Shown here: positions 34,256 to 46,200 of the stretch, in pieces | Layout of the letters: the number at the start of each line of letters is the position of its first letter | Position numbering within the stretch: position 1 is the first letter of the stretch | Origin: Leptodactylus fallax | Taxonomy: Eukaryota; Chordata; Amphibia; Anura; Leptodactylidae | Reading direction: 5' to 3' | Assembly: GCA_947044405.1 (NCBI GenBank) | Contig: CAMRHE010000463.1 | Span: 1,043,501 to 1,107,500, forward strand | Length of the DNA stretch: 64,000 nt | Notes under the pieces: model-generated | The model's input: the letters and a program-made list of their open reading frames with translations, nothing else | The model's database searches: none | Told to the model about the DNA's origin: nothing | Translations under genes and position numbers: made by a program

Positions 34256-36480
34256 ATGGCTAGTGGGCTAAGAAGCAGATCTCCAGAACTGCAGAACCAG
34301 GCTTTTGGAGATCCTGAGCGTATGGCTGAAATGGAGGCAGCCACAGCTATGCAGAGAATCGAACAGAGTCCTGATTTTGGGGCTAGGCCAGGAAGTGCAG
34401 CAAGCAGCCCGGTCCCAAGGATTACTTCACCAGGAGAGACCAGTAACCCCAGCCTTGTAGGGGAAATGGTTTCATACTGGCAAATGGCCCTGCAGCAAGT
34501 AGGCACCAGTGACCCTAACACATACCTGCAGGTGTTGTACCATTTTCAGGAAGCTGTAGAACAAGAACGGCAGGCAGAGAGAGAGAGGAAGGCTGCTGAG
34601 CGACAGGCAGAGAGAGAGAGGAAGGCTGCTGAGCGACAGGCAGAGAGAGAGAGGAAGGATGCTGAACGACAGGCTGCTGAGCAACAGGACGAGAGGGAGT
34701 TTCAGCTTGAGCTCAAAAGGATGGAGCTCTCCCAGCAAGCGGAAACTCCAACAACCCTGCACAGACCCTCAAGTTGGAAGGAGAGGCCAGGCCGGAGTTC
34801 ACCACAGCCGTCTGTCAGGTCGGGTGAGACAAACTATGCCCCGGGTGGTCCTTCCCCTGTCCCAAGAACTCTGGGCACCCTAGTGACCTTCCCCAAACCC
34901 CAAGGGGAGGTGCAGCGGGGCCATGCCTGTAACCAGACAGGACATTTCAAGGAGGAGTGCCCCAACTGCCCTGAGAACTTCCCTGCTTCCCAAGCCACAG
35001 CAGGTGGCCCATCTGTGTATCTGGACTGGGGTGCAGGAAAAGGAATGCGGACTGTGGGACTATTGACTGATTTACCGGCTAATGTACTGTTGGGAACTGA
35101 TTTAGGACCTATGATGTCCCAATATGGGGTGGGGAGCACCCCAATTTACTGTGATAAACTGTCTATGATTAATGTTGATAATGTGTCTGTCATATCTGCA
35201 GAGAGGGCCCGTAACCCCCCCTCTGAGATACTTCCCATGGCAGTAAGTGTAAATGCTAATGAGTTGCCTTCAGCTGAGAGCAGGGAGGATGCAAATGAGC
35301 TTCCTGCAACCCAGCTCAGCAAAAATGTTATTGATGCTTTGTTCACCCCCGTGCTAGGAACCAGTGAGACCTTGTCTGTTGACACACCTACATCTGCGGG
35401 GGCGTCTCCCTCCCAGCTTGTTAATATGTCTACTGCAGATCTCATTGAGGCCCGGTGTGAATTAACAATTGCTAATGAAGGTACTGTCAATGTAATTGCC
35501 AATGCTTGTTGTGAAACAGTACAGGGTAGCTCTTCTGAGTCACTGGAAGCGACTTCTACTATTTCGCCCAGTGCATCCGATAAGCACCCAACTGCTGACC
35601 ATGTGCCAGGTGGTCAGGTAGGCTATGTGGATCTCATGGCCGATCCAGGTGAGGGACGGACTGCTGGTAGTGCGGTGTTAGCCCGCAGCCAGAGTGCTAC
35701 AAGGGTGGAGGGCGTCCGACCCTTGAACCGTTGCCTACACCACCTAGAGTCGGTGCTGAGACCGCCATGACTAGCCTCACTCCCTTGAAGCCGGAGGAGT
35801 CCGGCCGGTATGAGACATACATGTCTCTTCGGTCCAGTTCTATTCCAGGAGTGCCCATGGCCCAAGTGCAGATGGCAGGGGATACTGGAGGTGTGATCCA
35901 AGAAGGGGGTATGTCTAATGTATTAACTGTCAATGTATTGTGGGAGGATGGTTTGGGGAAGCATGATCTCAGTCATTTGCCCAAGGTATCACCATCACCC
36001 ACCCAAGTACAGGAGGAACAGGGTCCAAACATACCTGTGCCAGAACCAGAGGTGCCCCTAGGTTTGGAAGCAAAAGGGGAGGTGTAGAATCCCCTAGAAC
36101 TCTCCCAACTAGCGGCTAGTGTGAGAGAGACCCTGAGAGACCGCCGGGATGGGGTCTCTGAACTGGTATCCCAAAGACTTGGGGTTATGAGTGTGGCTCC
36201 ACAGGGTGCCAGCACTCAGAAAGCGGACCCAGAACAGGCAGGAGGTAGCCAAGTGTACGTGGATCAGGGCCTGAGCCTTAGAAGTGTCCCTAGTCAGACT
36301 AGAGAGCCAGAAGGGTCCGGCAGCTATGTAACATGCAGCTCTCTTTTGTCTCACTCCAGCCAAGAGTTCAGACATGCTGTCCAAGCTGACCCTAGTCTGG
36401 ACATATTGAAGGCGCGTGGCGCTCAACCACCCTCGGAGTCTGACAAGGCCCGAGTCTGCTGGGACCCCGGGGGGAGGTGA
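34256..36480 (+). pseudogene. gag/pro remnant of deleted copy 2
   Basis: Open from ATG 34256 to 35770. It has the N-terminal region, a strongly charged coiled-coil-like segment with three 11-residue repeats (ERERKAAERQA type, 34571-34680), a zinc knuckle lacking its first Cys (Gly at 34919-34921), then a truncated protease joined as PSVYLDWG without the DTG active site. A 1-base loss near 35717 shifts the frame; the rest is readable at 35731-36087 and 36121-36480. The SCAN-like capsid, RT, RNase H and integrase are absent. The protein, if made, could at most be a small Gag-like product. Confidence 0.88.
34571..34680 (+). repeat. 33-bp in-frame triplication in the gag-like ORF
   Basis: CAGGCAGAGAGAGAGAGGAA followed by GGCTGCTGAGCGA (33 bp, 11 codons) occurs three times in tandem with few changes. 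Copy 1 has no such expansion. The repeat lengthens a predicted coiled coil. Confidence 0.9.
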
Positions 36481-36581
36481 GGGAGCCTTTGGGGCCAGAG
36501 CCTGAGAAGCTGGAGGTGGAGATGCTTTCAGAAGAGGGGCGTAGGCCCCTACTTCCTGCAAGCCCCATCTAAAGGGGGAGG

Positions 36582-37427
36582 TGTGATGATTCCGCTTAAA
36601 TATGGCTATAACTCAAAGCTGTATTTTGGTCTCTGGGTAGCGTATCTCTTTACTCATACGGTGCGCAGCCATAATCATAGGTATATTGCCAATAGTGGCC
36701 GGCCTGGAACAATAGGGCTTTGTATCCATCCCAGCAGGGCTACATTGAATTCCTATACAGTCCTGAGTGATCAAAGAAACATGCATGGTGCAGCCTGCAC
36801 TGGTAGATCAGATATGGCTGATAACATTGTATAATTTCACTTGGTCCCAGCTCTTTACAAAGAATCTGGACTTGAGTGCATTAATCCATCAGACTTGCTG
36901 TTGCCGGTGACCTCATTCTGGGAGGTGGCTTAAAGGGTATATAAGATGAGGTAAGAGGTCAGTGAGAGGAGATTGGGCTGAGACCATCACAGACTACAGA
37001 GTTTTTACAGAGAGACCACTGTGAAGAGCATGCAGGCTGGATTGTTGTATTAGTGCCACATGCCAAAAAGCCTCCACTGGGTTATTCACACATACCAGAG
37101 CATGTGTGAGTGTTGGATTATAGAGCCACATCAAGGAGATGCGTGGTAAAGTAATTATTTCAATTTTATTCCCTTTTTATTTTTATTGTACTGTATCTTG
37201 TAACTAGTAACTGTTAATGCTTGTATATATCTACATATCTGTTCTGAACTGCATGTGTTAGATGTTAGTACCGACCCATTTAGGGGTTAATAAATATATA
37301 AAATTTAGAAAGCTTGTCTTGTATTTATCTTGTGAACCCGGCACTCACTGGCGGTGAGTGTGGTTTTATATGAAAGAAGACTCAGGTGTGAGCCAAAGCG
37401 GTGTTGGCGCACTGAGGATCTTTCACA
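36582..37427 (+). repeat. 3' LTR, deleted copy 2
   Basis: 846 bp, partner of 33209-34052. The polypurine tract AAAGGGGGAGG ends at 36581. Confidence 0.94.
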
Positions 37428-37753
37428 AGGAGCCATTACTACAGGTAATGAGTGGAGGACAGAGGAGCCTCTTACAGAAGAAGTTACAGGGCTGGGAGAG
37501 ACAGAAATCTTGCTTGTTTGTAGGTGACCAAATACTTATTTTCCACCATAATTTGCAAATAAATTCTTAAAAAAGCAGACAATGTGATTTTCTGGATTAG
37601 TTTTCTCATTTTGTCTCTCATAGTTGAGGTCTACCTATGATGACAATTACAGGCCGGCCTCATCTTTATAAGTGGGAGAACTTGCACAATTGGTGGCTGA
37701 CTAAATACTTTTTTCCCCACTGTATATAATCATTTATACTGCAGGATTAATGT

Positions 37754-38151
37754 CCATAGCATAATCTCCTTCCACAGACCTCTTACCTCATCTTTTATAC
37801 CCTTTATGCCAAACCCCAGAATGAGGTCACCGGCAACAGTAAGTCTGATGAGTTAATGCAATCAAGTCCAGATCCTTTGTAAAGAACTGAGACCAAGTGA
37901 ATTGATACAATGTTATCAGGCAGATCTGATCAACAGCCCAGGCTTGAACAATGCATTATTGTTTCTTTGATCACTCAGGGCTGTATAGGAGTACAATGGA
38001 GCCCTATTGTTCCAGTGTTGCCACTACTGCCAATATACACCTAGGCTTATAGCTGCGCACAGTATGAATAAATGGAACTAGAGAGAAATACGCTACCCAG
38101 AGACCGAAATACATCCCTGAGCCACAGAAACACTTAAGCAGAATCATCACA
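37754..38151 (-). repeat. Truncated Gmr1-like LTR in reverse orientation
   Basis: Reverse complement of the first ~400 bp of the copy 1 LTR type, ending GAATCATCACA at 38151, its TG start on the minus strand. It is cut off at CCATAGCATAATCTCC near 37754. No internal element sequence is attached. Confidence 0.9.
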
Positions 38152-40196
38152 GTCATGGGGAAGCAGGACATCGGTGAAGGGGAAAGTAGGCCATCAGTGA
38201 AGGAGGAAGCAGGCCATCTGTCATGGGGGAAGCAGGCCATTGGTCATGTGGAAGAAGGCCATCGGTCATGTGGGAAGCAGGCCATCAGTGAGGGGAGGAA
38301 GCAGGAAATCAGTGAAGGAGGACACAGGACATCGGTGAGGGGGGAAGAAGGCCATCGGTCATGGGGGAAGCAGGCCATCAGTGAGGGGAGGAAGCAGGAA
38401 ATCAGTGAAGGAGGACACAGGACATCGGTGAGGGGGGAAGCAGACCATTGGTCATGGGGGAAGCAGGCCATTGGTCTTAGGGGAAGCAGGACATCGGTGA
38501 AGGAGGAAGCAGGCCATTGGTGAGGGGGAAAGCAGGCCATCGGTGAAGGAGGAAGCAGGCCATTGGTGAGGGGGAAAGCAGGCCATCGGTGAAGGAGGAA
38601 GCAGGCCATTGGTGAGGGGGAAAGCAGGCCATCGGTGAAGGAGGAAGCAGGCCATTGGTGAGGGGGAAAGCAGGCCATCGGTGAGGGGAAAAGCAGGCCA
38701 TCAGTGAAGGAGGAAGCAGGACATCGGTGAGGGGAAAAGCAGGCCATCAGTGAAGGAGGAAGCAGGCCATCGGTCATGGGGGAAGCAGGCCATTGGTCAT
38801 GGGGGAAGAAGGCCATCAGTGAGGGGGGAAGCAGGAATTCGGTGAGGGGGGAAGCAGGCCATCAGTGAAGGAGGAAGCAGGACATCGGTGAGGGGGGAAT
38901 CAGGCCATCAGTGAAGGAGGAAGCAGGATATCGGTGATGGGGGAAGCAGGACATCAATGAAGGAGGAAGCAGGTCATCAGTGAGGGGGAAAGCAGGCCAT
39001 CAGTGAAGGAGGAAGCAGGATATTGGTCATGGGGGAAGCAGGACATCAATGAAGGAGGAAGCAGATCATCAGTGAGGGGGAAAGCAAGCCATCAGTGAAG
39101 GAGGAAGCAGGACATCGGTGAGGGGGGAAGCAGGCCATTGGTCATGGGGGAAGCAGGCCATCAGTGAGGGGGTAAGCAGGACATTGGTGAGGAGGGAAGC
39201 AGGACATTGGTGAGGGGGGAAGAAGGCCATCGGTGAAGGGGAAAGCAGGCCATCGGTGAGGGGAAAAGCAGGCCATCAATGAAGGAGGAAGCAGGACATC
39301 GGTGAGGGGGGAAGCAGGCCATTGGTCATGGGGGAAGCAGGCCATCAGTGAGGGGATAAGCAGGACATTGGTGAGGAGGGAAGCAGGACATTGGTGAGGG
39401 GGGAAGAAGGCCATCGGTGAAGGGGAAAGCAGGCCATCGGTGAGGGGAAAAGCAGGCCATCAGTGAAGGAGGAAGCAGGACATCGGTGAGGGGGGGAAGC
39501 AGGCCATTGGTCATGGGGGAAGCAGGCCATCAGTGAGGGGGTAAGCAGGACATTGGTGAGGAGGGAAGCAGGACATTGGTGAGGGGGGAAGAAGGCCATC
39601 GGTGAAGGGGAAAGCAGGCCATCGGTGAGGGGAAAAGCAGGCCATCAGTGAAGGAGGAAGCAGGCCATCGGTGAGGTGGGAAGCAGGACATCGGTGAGGG
39701 GGGAAGCAGGACATCGGTGAGGGGGGAAGCAGGCCATTGGTGAGGGGGAAAGCAGGCCATTGGTGAAGGGGGAAGCAGGCCATTGGTGAAGGGGAAAGCA
39801 GGCCATCGGTGAGGGGAAAAGCAGGCCATCAGTGAAGGAGGAAGCAGGCCATCGGTGAGGTGGGAAGCAGGACATCGGTGAGGGGGGAAGCAGGACATCG
39901 GTGAGGGGGGAAGCAGGCCATTGGTGAGGGGGAAAGCAGGCCATCGGTGGGGGGAAAAGCAGGCCATCAGTGAAGGAGGAAGCAGGACATCGGTGAGGTG
40001 AAAAGCAGGCCATCAGTGAAGGAGGAAGCAGGCCATCGGTGAGGTGGGAAGCAGGACATCGGTGAGGTGGGAAGCAGGACATCGGTGAGGTGGGAAGCAG
40101 GACATCGGTGAGGGGAAAAGCAGGCCATTGGTGAAGGGGGAAGCAGGCCATCAGTGAAGGAGGAAGCAGGACATCGGTGAGGGGGGAAGCAGGCCG
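38152..40196. repeat. 23-bp minisatellite (AAGCAGGCCATC type) with 185-bp higher-order units
   Basis: About 88 units of AAGCAGGCCATCGGTGAGGG plus a few bases, with variants GACATC, CATTGG, GTCATGG. Blocks marked by AGAAGGCCATCGG recur at 39221, 39405 and 39590, giving a 184-185 bp higher-order unit. The array starts directly at the end of the reversed LTR. Confidence 0.95.
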
Positions 40197-40496
40197 CAGT
40201 GAAGGGGGATGTATAATACCGAAGTGGAACTGCGCAGTGACAGTGCTCAACACCTGATCCTCAGCCACATGTTGTGACATTAAATAAGTAAATATGGCCC
40301 AGGGCCCGGGACTCTCCGCACTTGTGTACACATCGGCCTCACAGGGCAAAGTTCTAGGCAGAAATGTCAATTTACATTTAAAGTGATCTAAACTCAGGAT
40401 TTGAAGACGATCTCACAAAGCTACCATGGACAGTCCTGCAGATAGTCCGTCGCCTCCTCTAGAACCTTCTAGGGAGCCCTCAGCTCCACAGGTCAG
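40197..40496. other. Spacer, nothing recognised
   Basis: 300 bp of mixed sequence between two arrays, no coding or repeat signal. Confidence 0.4.
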
Positions 40497-41040
40497 GTAA
40501 TACCCCATAATAGTGTCATACAGTGCACATATAATACAGCCACGTAATACCCCATAATAGTGTCATACAGTGCACACATAATACAGCCACGTAATACCCC
40601 ATAATAGTGTCATACAGTGCTCATATAATACAGCCATATAATACCCCATAATAGTGTCATACAGTGCTCATATAATACAGCCATATAATACCCCATAATA
40701 GTGTCATACAGTGCACATATAATACAGCCATATAATACCCCATAATAGTGTCATATAGTGCACATATAATACAGCCATGTAATACCCCATAATAGTGTCA
40801 TACAGTGCACATATAATACAGCCACGTAATACCCCATAATAGTGTCATACAGTGCACATATAATACAGCCATATAATACCCCATAATAGTGTCATACAGT
40901 GCACATATAATACAGCCATATGATACCCCATAATAGTGTCATACAGTGCACATATAATACAGCCACGTAATACCCCATAATAGTGTCATACAGTGCACAT
41001 ATAATACAGCCACGTAATACCCCATAATAGTGTCATACAG
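40497..41040. repeat. 47-bp tandem array
   Basis: About 11-12 copies of a 47-bp unit containing TAATACCCCATAATAGTGTC and ATACAGTGCACATATAATAC. Copies are 90% or more alike. Confidence 0.95.
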
Positions 41041-41564
41041 TACTTATATAACATCCCAAATTCACATTCAGTTGTCTCCACTATTATCATGATGTAGCAG
41101 TGACTCCGCCCTCCATCTACATAAGTGTATATCAGGTAGGTCACCTCCTTGGCTTGGACTCTGGTCACTGCATCAGATGTGTTCCTTGTCTGGTCCACCA
41201 CTGATCACAATATTCTAGACATGAGCCCACTCACCCCACACAGGGGTAGATGGAAGGCACCGATGGCACAAAATCTGGAAACTATTTCCAAATCCCTCAA
41301 TAGAACATTCTGGATTGGATTTAAGACATAGCTGACACAACTCCAGGTACCTACCTACAGGCCACCATAGCACTGGGATGGCTCAGCCACGTGGCTTTCT
41401 GGGTTATGTGCTAGTTCACCAGCTGAAGCTCAAAATTTACTGTGGCCCAGAATTTCTATTGTAGACAATGCCGTAAACATGGTCTATCTTTGGCTCCTCT
41501 TGGCACATTAAGATTGGGCTAAAATTTTTCAACATGCTAGACATTTGGATTTCTCTTCTGTCTC
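41041..41564. other. Spacer, nothing recognised
   Basis: Single-copy-looking sequence with no supported gene. An ORF at 41149-41331 has no recognisable motif. Confidence 0.4.
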
Positions 41565-42100
41565 CACAGAAGGTTCTCCAGCAGCATCTCCAGACCAGAA
41601 CTGAGCTCATCAAGGTGTCCATCCTTCTTTCCTCACTCCAGCAGTGTGTTGTGGTACAGGAATAACCAGGAATAACCTTGTGGAAGTGTCCACCCTTCTC
41701 CACTTACTCCATCCTCTTCATCTCCGGACGAGTATTGATTTAATGGAAGTGTCCACTCTTCTCCATTCACTCCATTAATCTTCTTCTCCAGAACTGCACT
41801 GACCTCATAGAGGTGTCTATTCTTATTTACTTGCTAAATTCTCCATCTCCCGAGCAGGACGGAGCTTATGAAGGTATTTTTTCTTCTCTACTTGCTCCAT
41901 CTATCGTCATCTCCAGACCAGGACTGACCTCATTTTGCTGTCCAGCCTTTTCCACTCGCTCCATCCTCCATCATTGCACACCTTCAGACCAGCACTGAAC
42001 TCAGAGCCATCCATCCTTCTCTATATACTCCCCCCTCTTTCACCTCCAGGCAAGGGCAGATTTCATGGAGGCATCTATCTTTCTCTTCTCGATCTAGCAA
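41565..42100. repeat. Old degenerate tandem repeat, ~75-bp period
   Basis: Six to seven diverged units each with CATCTCC...GAAC/CCAG, ACTGACCTCAT, GTCCA..CTTCTCCA and CTC.CTCCATC. Identity between units is low, in contrast to the other arrays. Confidence 0.7.
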
Positions 42101-42215
42101 TGTTTTGTGCTGCACCTCTATATTTGATATCCTGGTAAGATTCAGATCTTTGGTGGAAGAAACTATGAAAGCCTTTTACATCAGACTTTGTTTTCAGGTT
42201 TTTGGCATTTCCTTC

Positions 42216-43010
42216 TGTGATGAACCGACCCTCAGTTTTATATCTCTCTTGGAAGTGTGTTTTACTTGCTTAGGTCAGTCCTTCCCCCACTTGGAATGCG
42301 GTGCTTTAGTTGAGTCCACATTGCTGGACGATACGCTTCACTGGTTTTATGTGTGTTCATTGGAGATGGCTTGCTATAGCCAGGCACTTTTATTATCCCT
42401 GGCCAGATGGGATGGGGGATAGCAAGCCTTAACTTCACCCTTCTCTCCGAGGGTTCTGCAAAGGTGGGAGAAGGGGGGCTGCCTGGGTGCAAGGGGTGGG
42501 TGGAGCACTAGCCATATGCTGTGGGCAGACCTGGATTCTGGGGTCATTCAGCAAAGAGGCAGTAAGGAGCTCTGATCTGGGAGAAGATGAGAGGGCCTGC
42601 CCTACTGAGGAATGCTTTGAGGGCCTAGTTCTGGACAGCATGTAGAAGGATTGTTTTATGCAACTTGCTTAAGCTTGCGCCCTAGGCCCAAAACTCTGCT
42701 GTGGCCTAGAGAAATGGACTACGAGCCTATGCCGGTATTTTCTCTATCTTTTAATTCCCCTGTTTATTTTTGTGTATTGTATCATCGCACTTTTGTTTGT
42801 ATGTTTATGCTTGATCATATTGATATTGTATATTTCTGTATATGCTATTAATCCATACCGACCCACTTGGGTTATTAAATATATAAAATTTATATCGCTC
42901 ATTTCGTTTTATCCTATGACCCGGTCTACTCCCGGTGTGTGAGTGGGAGGTTAAGAAAGAAGTTTGATCGCAGGCGTGCCAGGCGGCTGGGCGAGGCGAT
43001 ATTCTTCACA
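42216..43010 (+). repeat. 5' LTR, copy 3
   Basis: 795 bp, TGTGATGAACC ... ATTCTTCACA. TATTAAATATATAAAATTTA near 42873 combines polyadenylation-like signals. Only the ends resemble the LTRs of copies 1 and 2. Confidence 0.96.
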
Positions 43011-43011
43011 G

Positions 43012-43022
43012 TGGTGGCAGCG
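43012..43022 (+). other. Primer-binding site, tRNA-Leu type
   Basis: TGGTGGCAGCG one base after the LTR, followed by TT and GTGGGAT. Same design as in copies 1 and 2. Confidence 0.6.
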
Positions 43023-43209
43023 TTGTGGGATATTAGGGTAACAGTGTGTGGGTGTGGTATCACGCAGACACTGGGGATTGCGGCAATCCTATGGAACGAG
43101 CGCGGTATGAGATCAAGCTTAAAATACGGTGAAAGTTTGGTACAGTACTGTTCCCTCCCCTTCTTCTTTTTTTCTGTCCTATCTTTTATTTGGCAACGGC
43201 TTCCAGTGG

Positions 43210-46200
43210 ATGGCTGGTGGGACCAGAAGCATAACCAAACGTCTGCAGGACTTGGTTGCTGCTGAACTCCAGGAGATGGCAGATATGGAAGCTACCATAG
43301 CCATGCAGGAGGCGGAGCAAAGTCCTGAGAGGCTGGCACCAGAAAACATCACCATGCCAGACGGTTCCGCAGGTGCCCGGACCCCAGAGGTAACTGTGCC
43401 TGGAGGGACCAGTAACCCCAGTTCTGTGGGGGTAACGGACTTATACTCGCAAATGGCCTTACAGCAGATAGACGCCAGTGACTATAGCGCCCGTCTGCAG
43501 ATGATTCACCAGTACCAAGCTGCTGCAGAGCGCCGGGCGGAAAGAGAAGCTGCAGAGCGCCGGGCGGAGAGAGAGGCCACCGCTGCAGAGCGCGGGGCGG
43601 AAAGAGAGGCCGCTGCTGCAGAGCGTCGGGCGGAGTTGGAGCATCAGCTTGAGCTAAAAAAGCTGGAACTTTGCCAGCAGGCGCAACCTTCCCCTGCACC
43701 AACTCCAGGAGCCCGAGCACTAAAGATCCGATCCGAGGACTTTCCAATCTTGGAAGATAATGGGGACTTGGACTCGTTCTTGCGGGGATTTGAGAGGGTG
43801 TGTAAGCAGCATCATATTCCCCAGGCAGAATGGGCCCGTTACCTGTCTCCCCGGTTGAAGGGAAAAGGCCTGGATGTTTCCACGAGCTTACCAGTGGACG
43901 CGGACTATGAGACCATCAAAGCGGCGCTGATCCGGAGATACCGGCTCACGCCGGAGGTGTACCACAAAAAGTTCCGGAATATCCAGCGGGGTCCCACAGA
44001 GAGCTATGCGGATGTTCTGCACCACTTACAGGTTACATTCTGGCAGTGGATCAAAGGACTTACTGTCACCACGTTTGAGGGAATTGGGGATCTTATGATA
44101 AAGGAACAATTTCTCCAGGTGTGCCCTCTGGAGGTCCGCCAGTTCGTGTGTGATCGGAAACCCACAACAGCAGACAAGGCTGCAGAGATTGCTGATGACT
44201 ATGTGTCCACCAGGGAGCAAGGGACCAAGAGAGGAGCCACACTGCAGAGACCCCCAAGCGGGAAGGAGGGGCAAAGTTGGAGTTCACCACAGCCTGCGGT
44301 CTCCAAGTGGGGTAAGACAAACTCTGTCCCGGGTGCCCCCTCTACTTCCCCTGTCCCAAGAACTCTGGGCACCCCAGGGACCACCTCTAAATCCCAAGGA
44401 GAGGTCCGGCGATGTCACGCCTGTAACCAGCCAGGACATTTCAAGGCAGAATGCCCCAACCGCTCTAAGAACCCTCCTGTTTCCCCAGCCACGGCAGCTG
44501 GCCCATCTGTATACTTGGTGGGGAGGGAGGGGTTGCAATCCGATGCCAACAGTCAACAGGTCATTGTGGGGGGTAAAGTGGTCATGGGATTTCGGGACAC
44601 TGGGGCGCAGATTACTCTGGTGCAACCTGACTTGGTCCCTGCGGACAGTATTATCCCTGGAAAAACTCTGACCCTGAAGGGTATTGGACAAGAACGCGTA
44701 ACTGTGCCCATGGCTTGCGTCCATTTGGACTGGGGTGCGGGAAAAGGGATGCGTGATGTGGGGCTAGTGTCTGATCTGCCTGCCAATGTACTATTGGGAA
44801 GAGATTTGGGGCCCTTGGTGTCCCAATATGGGGTGGGAGCAACCCCACCTCGCTGTGACAAAATGTCTGTACTGAAGGATGATTTTAATGAGGGGTTGAA
44901 GCCTGTCACACAGGCAGAGGGAGAGGTTAGCCTTTTGTCTCCCCTTGCTGTGCGTCCAGCTAAAGTAATCAGTGAGCATGTGAATGAGACATTGTGGAAT
45001 GCTGACCTGGCTGTAGCCCCGCCCACATCTGCGGGTGATGAGAGCCCCCTCAGTGTGACCCTGGCTCAGCCATTCCCCCATGCAGTTCACTGTGAATCAA
45101 TGAATGAATGCAATGTCAATGTAATTGCTAATTCTTGCCTTGCAGGTTTACCGGGTAGCTCTTCTGAGATGCTGGGGGCAACCCCAAGTGAGGACAATGT
45201 GCCAGGTGGTCAGGTGGGTCACGGGGATCTCAGGGCCGATCCGGATAAGGAACGGACTGCTGGTGTTGCAGTGGTAACCCGCAGCCAGAGTGCTAGAGGG
45301 GTGGAAGGCGCTCCGACCCCTGAGCCGTTCCCTCTGTCACCCGGAGATGGCACTGAGACCGCCATCACTAGCCTCCCCACACTGGAGCCGGAGGAGCCCG
45401 GCTGGTATGTGACATGCACATCTCTTCTGTCTGGTTCCAGTCAGGAGTTCAGGGACGCTGTCCAAGCTGACCTCAGTCTGGGCGCATTGAAGGAGCGTGC
45501 TGATCAACCTCCCTTGGAGTCGGACAAGGGCCGTGTGTACTGGGAGCAAGGGAGGTTGTACCGGGAAACGATCCCCACAAAGGGAAAAGAAAGTCGGCTC
45601 AGGGAGAAACATTTGGTGGTACCCCAACCCTACCGGGTGGAGTTGTTGCGGATTGCTCATGATATTCCACTGGCAGGCCACCTGGGGATCGCTAAGACCA
45701 AGGCTCGCCTCACCCACTTATTCTACTGGCCTAAGATGGGGACAGATGTAGCTAAATACTGCCGTTCATGTGACACTTGTCAGAGGATGGGCAAGGCGGG
45801 GCAAGGCTCCAAAGCACCAATGATACCTATGCCCATCATAACCGAACCTTTCCAGCGGGTGGCTGTGGATCTCATTGGACCCCTGTCCATTTCCAGTCGC
45901 ACAGGGAAACGTTTCATATTAACGGTAGTAGACTACGCTACTAGGTACCCGTAAGCTGTCGCTCTGTCTTCCACCCGGGCTGATGTAGTGGCCAAGGCTC
46001 TGGTAGGCATCTTCTCCCGTGTTGGATTTCCCAGAGAGATGCTCACAGACCAAGGTACCCAGTTCACATCTGCCTTGATGCAAGGCCTGTGTAAGGTAAC
46101 AGAGGTGCAACATCTGGTGTCCAGCCCGTATCACCCACAGACCAATGGCCTGTGTGAACGGTTCAATGGCACCCTGGAGCAGATGCCCAGGATGTTAGTC

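Larger units (their letters stand above)
33209..37427 (+). mobile_element. Gmr1-like LTR element, deleted copy 2, nested in Tc1
   Basis: LTRs 33209-34052 and 36582-37427 (TGTGATGATTCC ... TTTCACA), flanked by a perfect AGGAG duplication (33204-33208 and 37428-37432). Its interior has the same deletions as copy 1. It inserted in the Tc1 element, so it is younger than that Tc1 copy. Confidence 0.95.
31921..37722 (-). mobile_element. Tc1-like transposon, family B, split by an LTR element
   Basis: The Tc1 halves are 31921-33208 and 37428-37722. The inner TIR sequence (AAGTATTTAGTCAGCCACC at 31932-31950) is repeated inverted at about 37695-37713, and the right end ...CCCCACTG is followed by TA. 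The left tip is eroded (CAGAGAAAA) and lacks TA. The Gmr1-like copy 33209-37427 lies inside with its own duplication. Confidence 0.92.

Noticed and set aside
41813..42422. Small ORFs 41813-41998, 41935-42138, 42105-42422
   Set aside because: They lie in a degenerate tandem repeat and in an LTR; the last recurs in the 3' LTR.
43129..43209. GTG start for the copy 3 polyprotein
   Set aside because: A eukaryotic element would use ATG; the first suitable one is at 43210, and copies 1 and 2 have an ATG at the same place.
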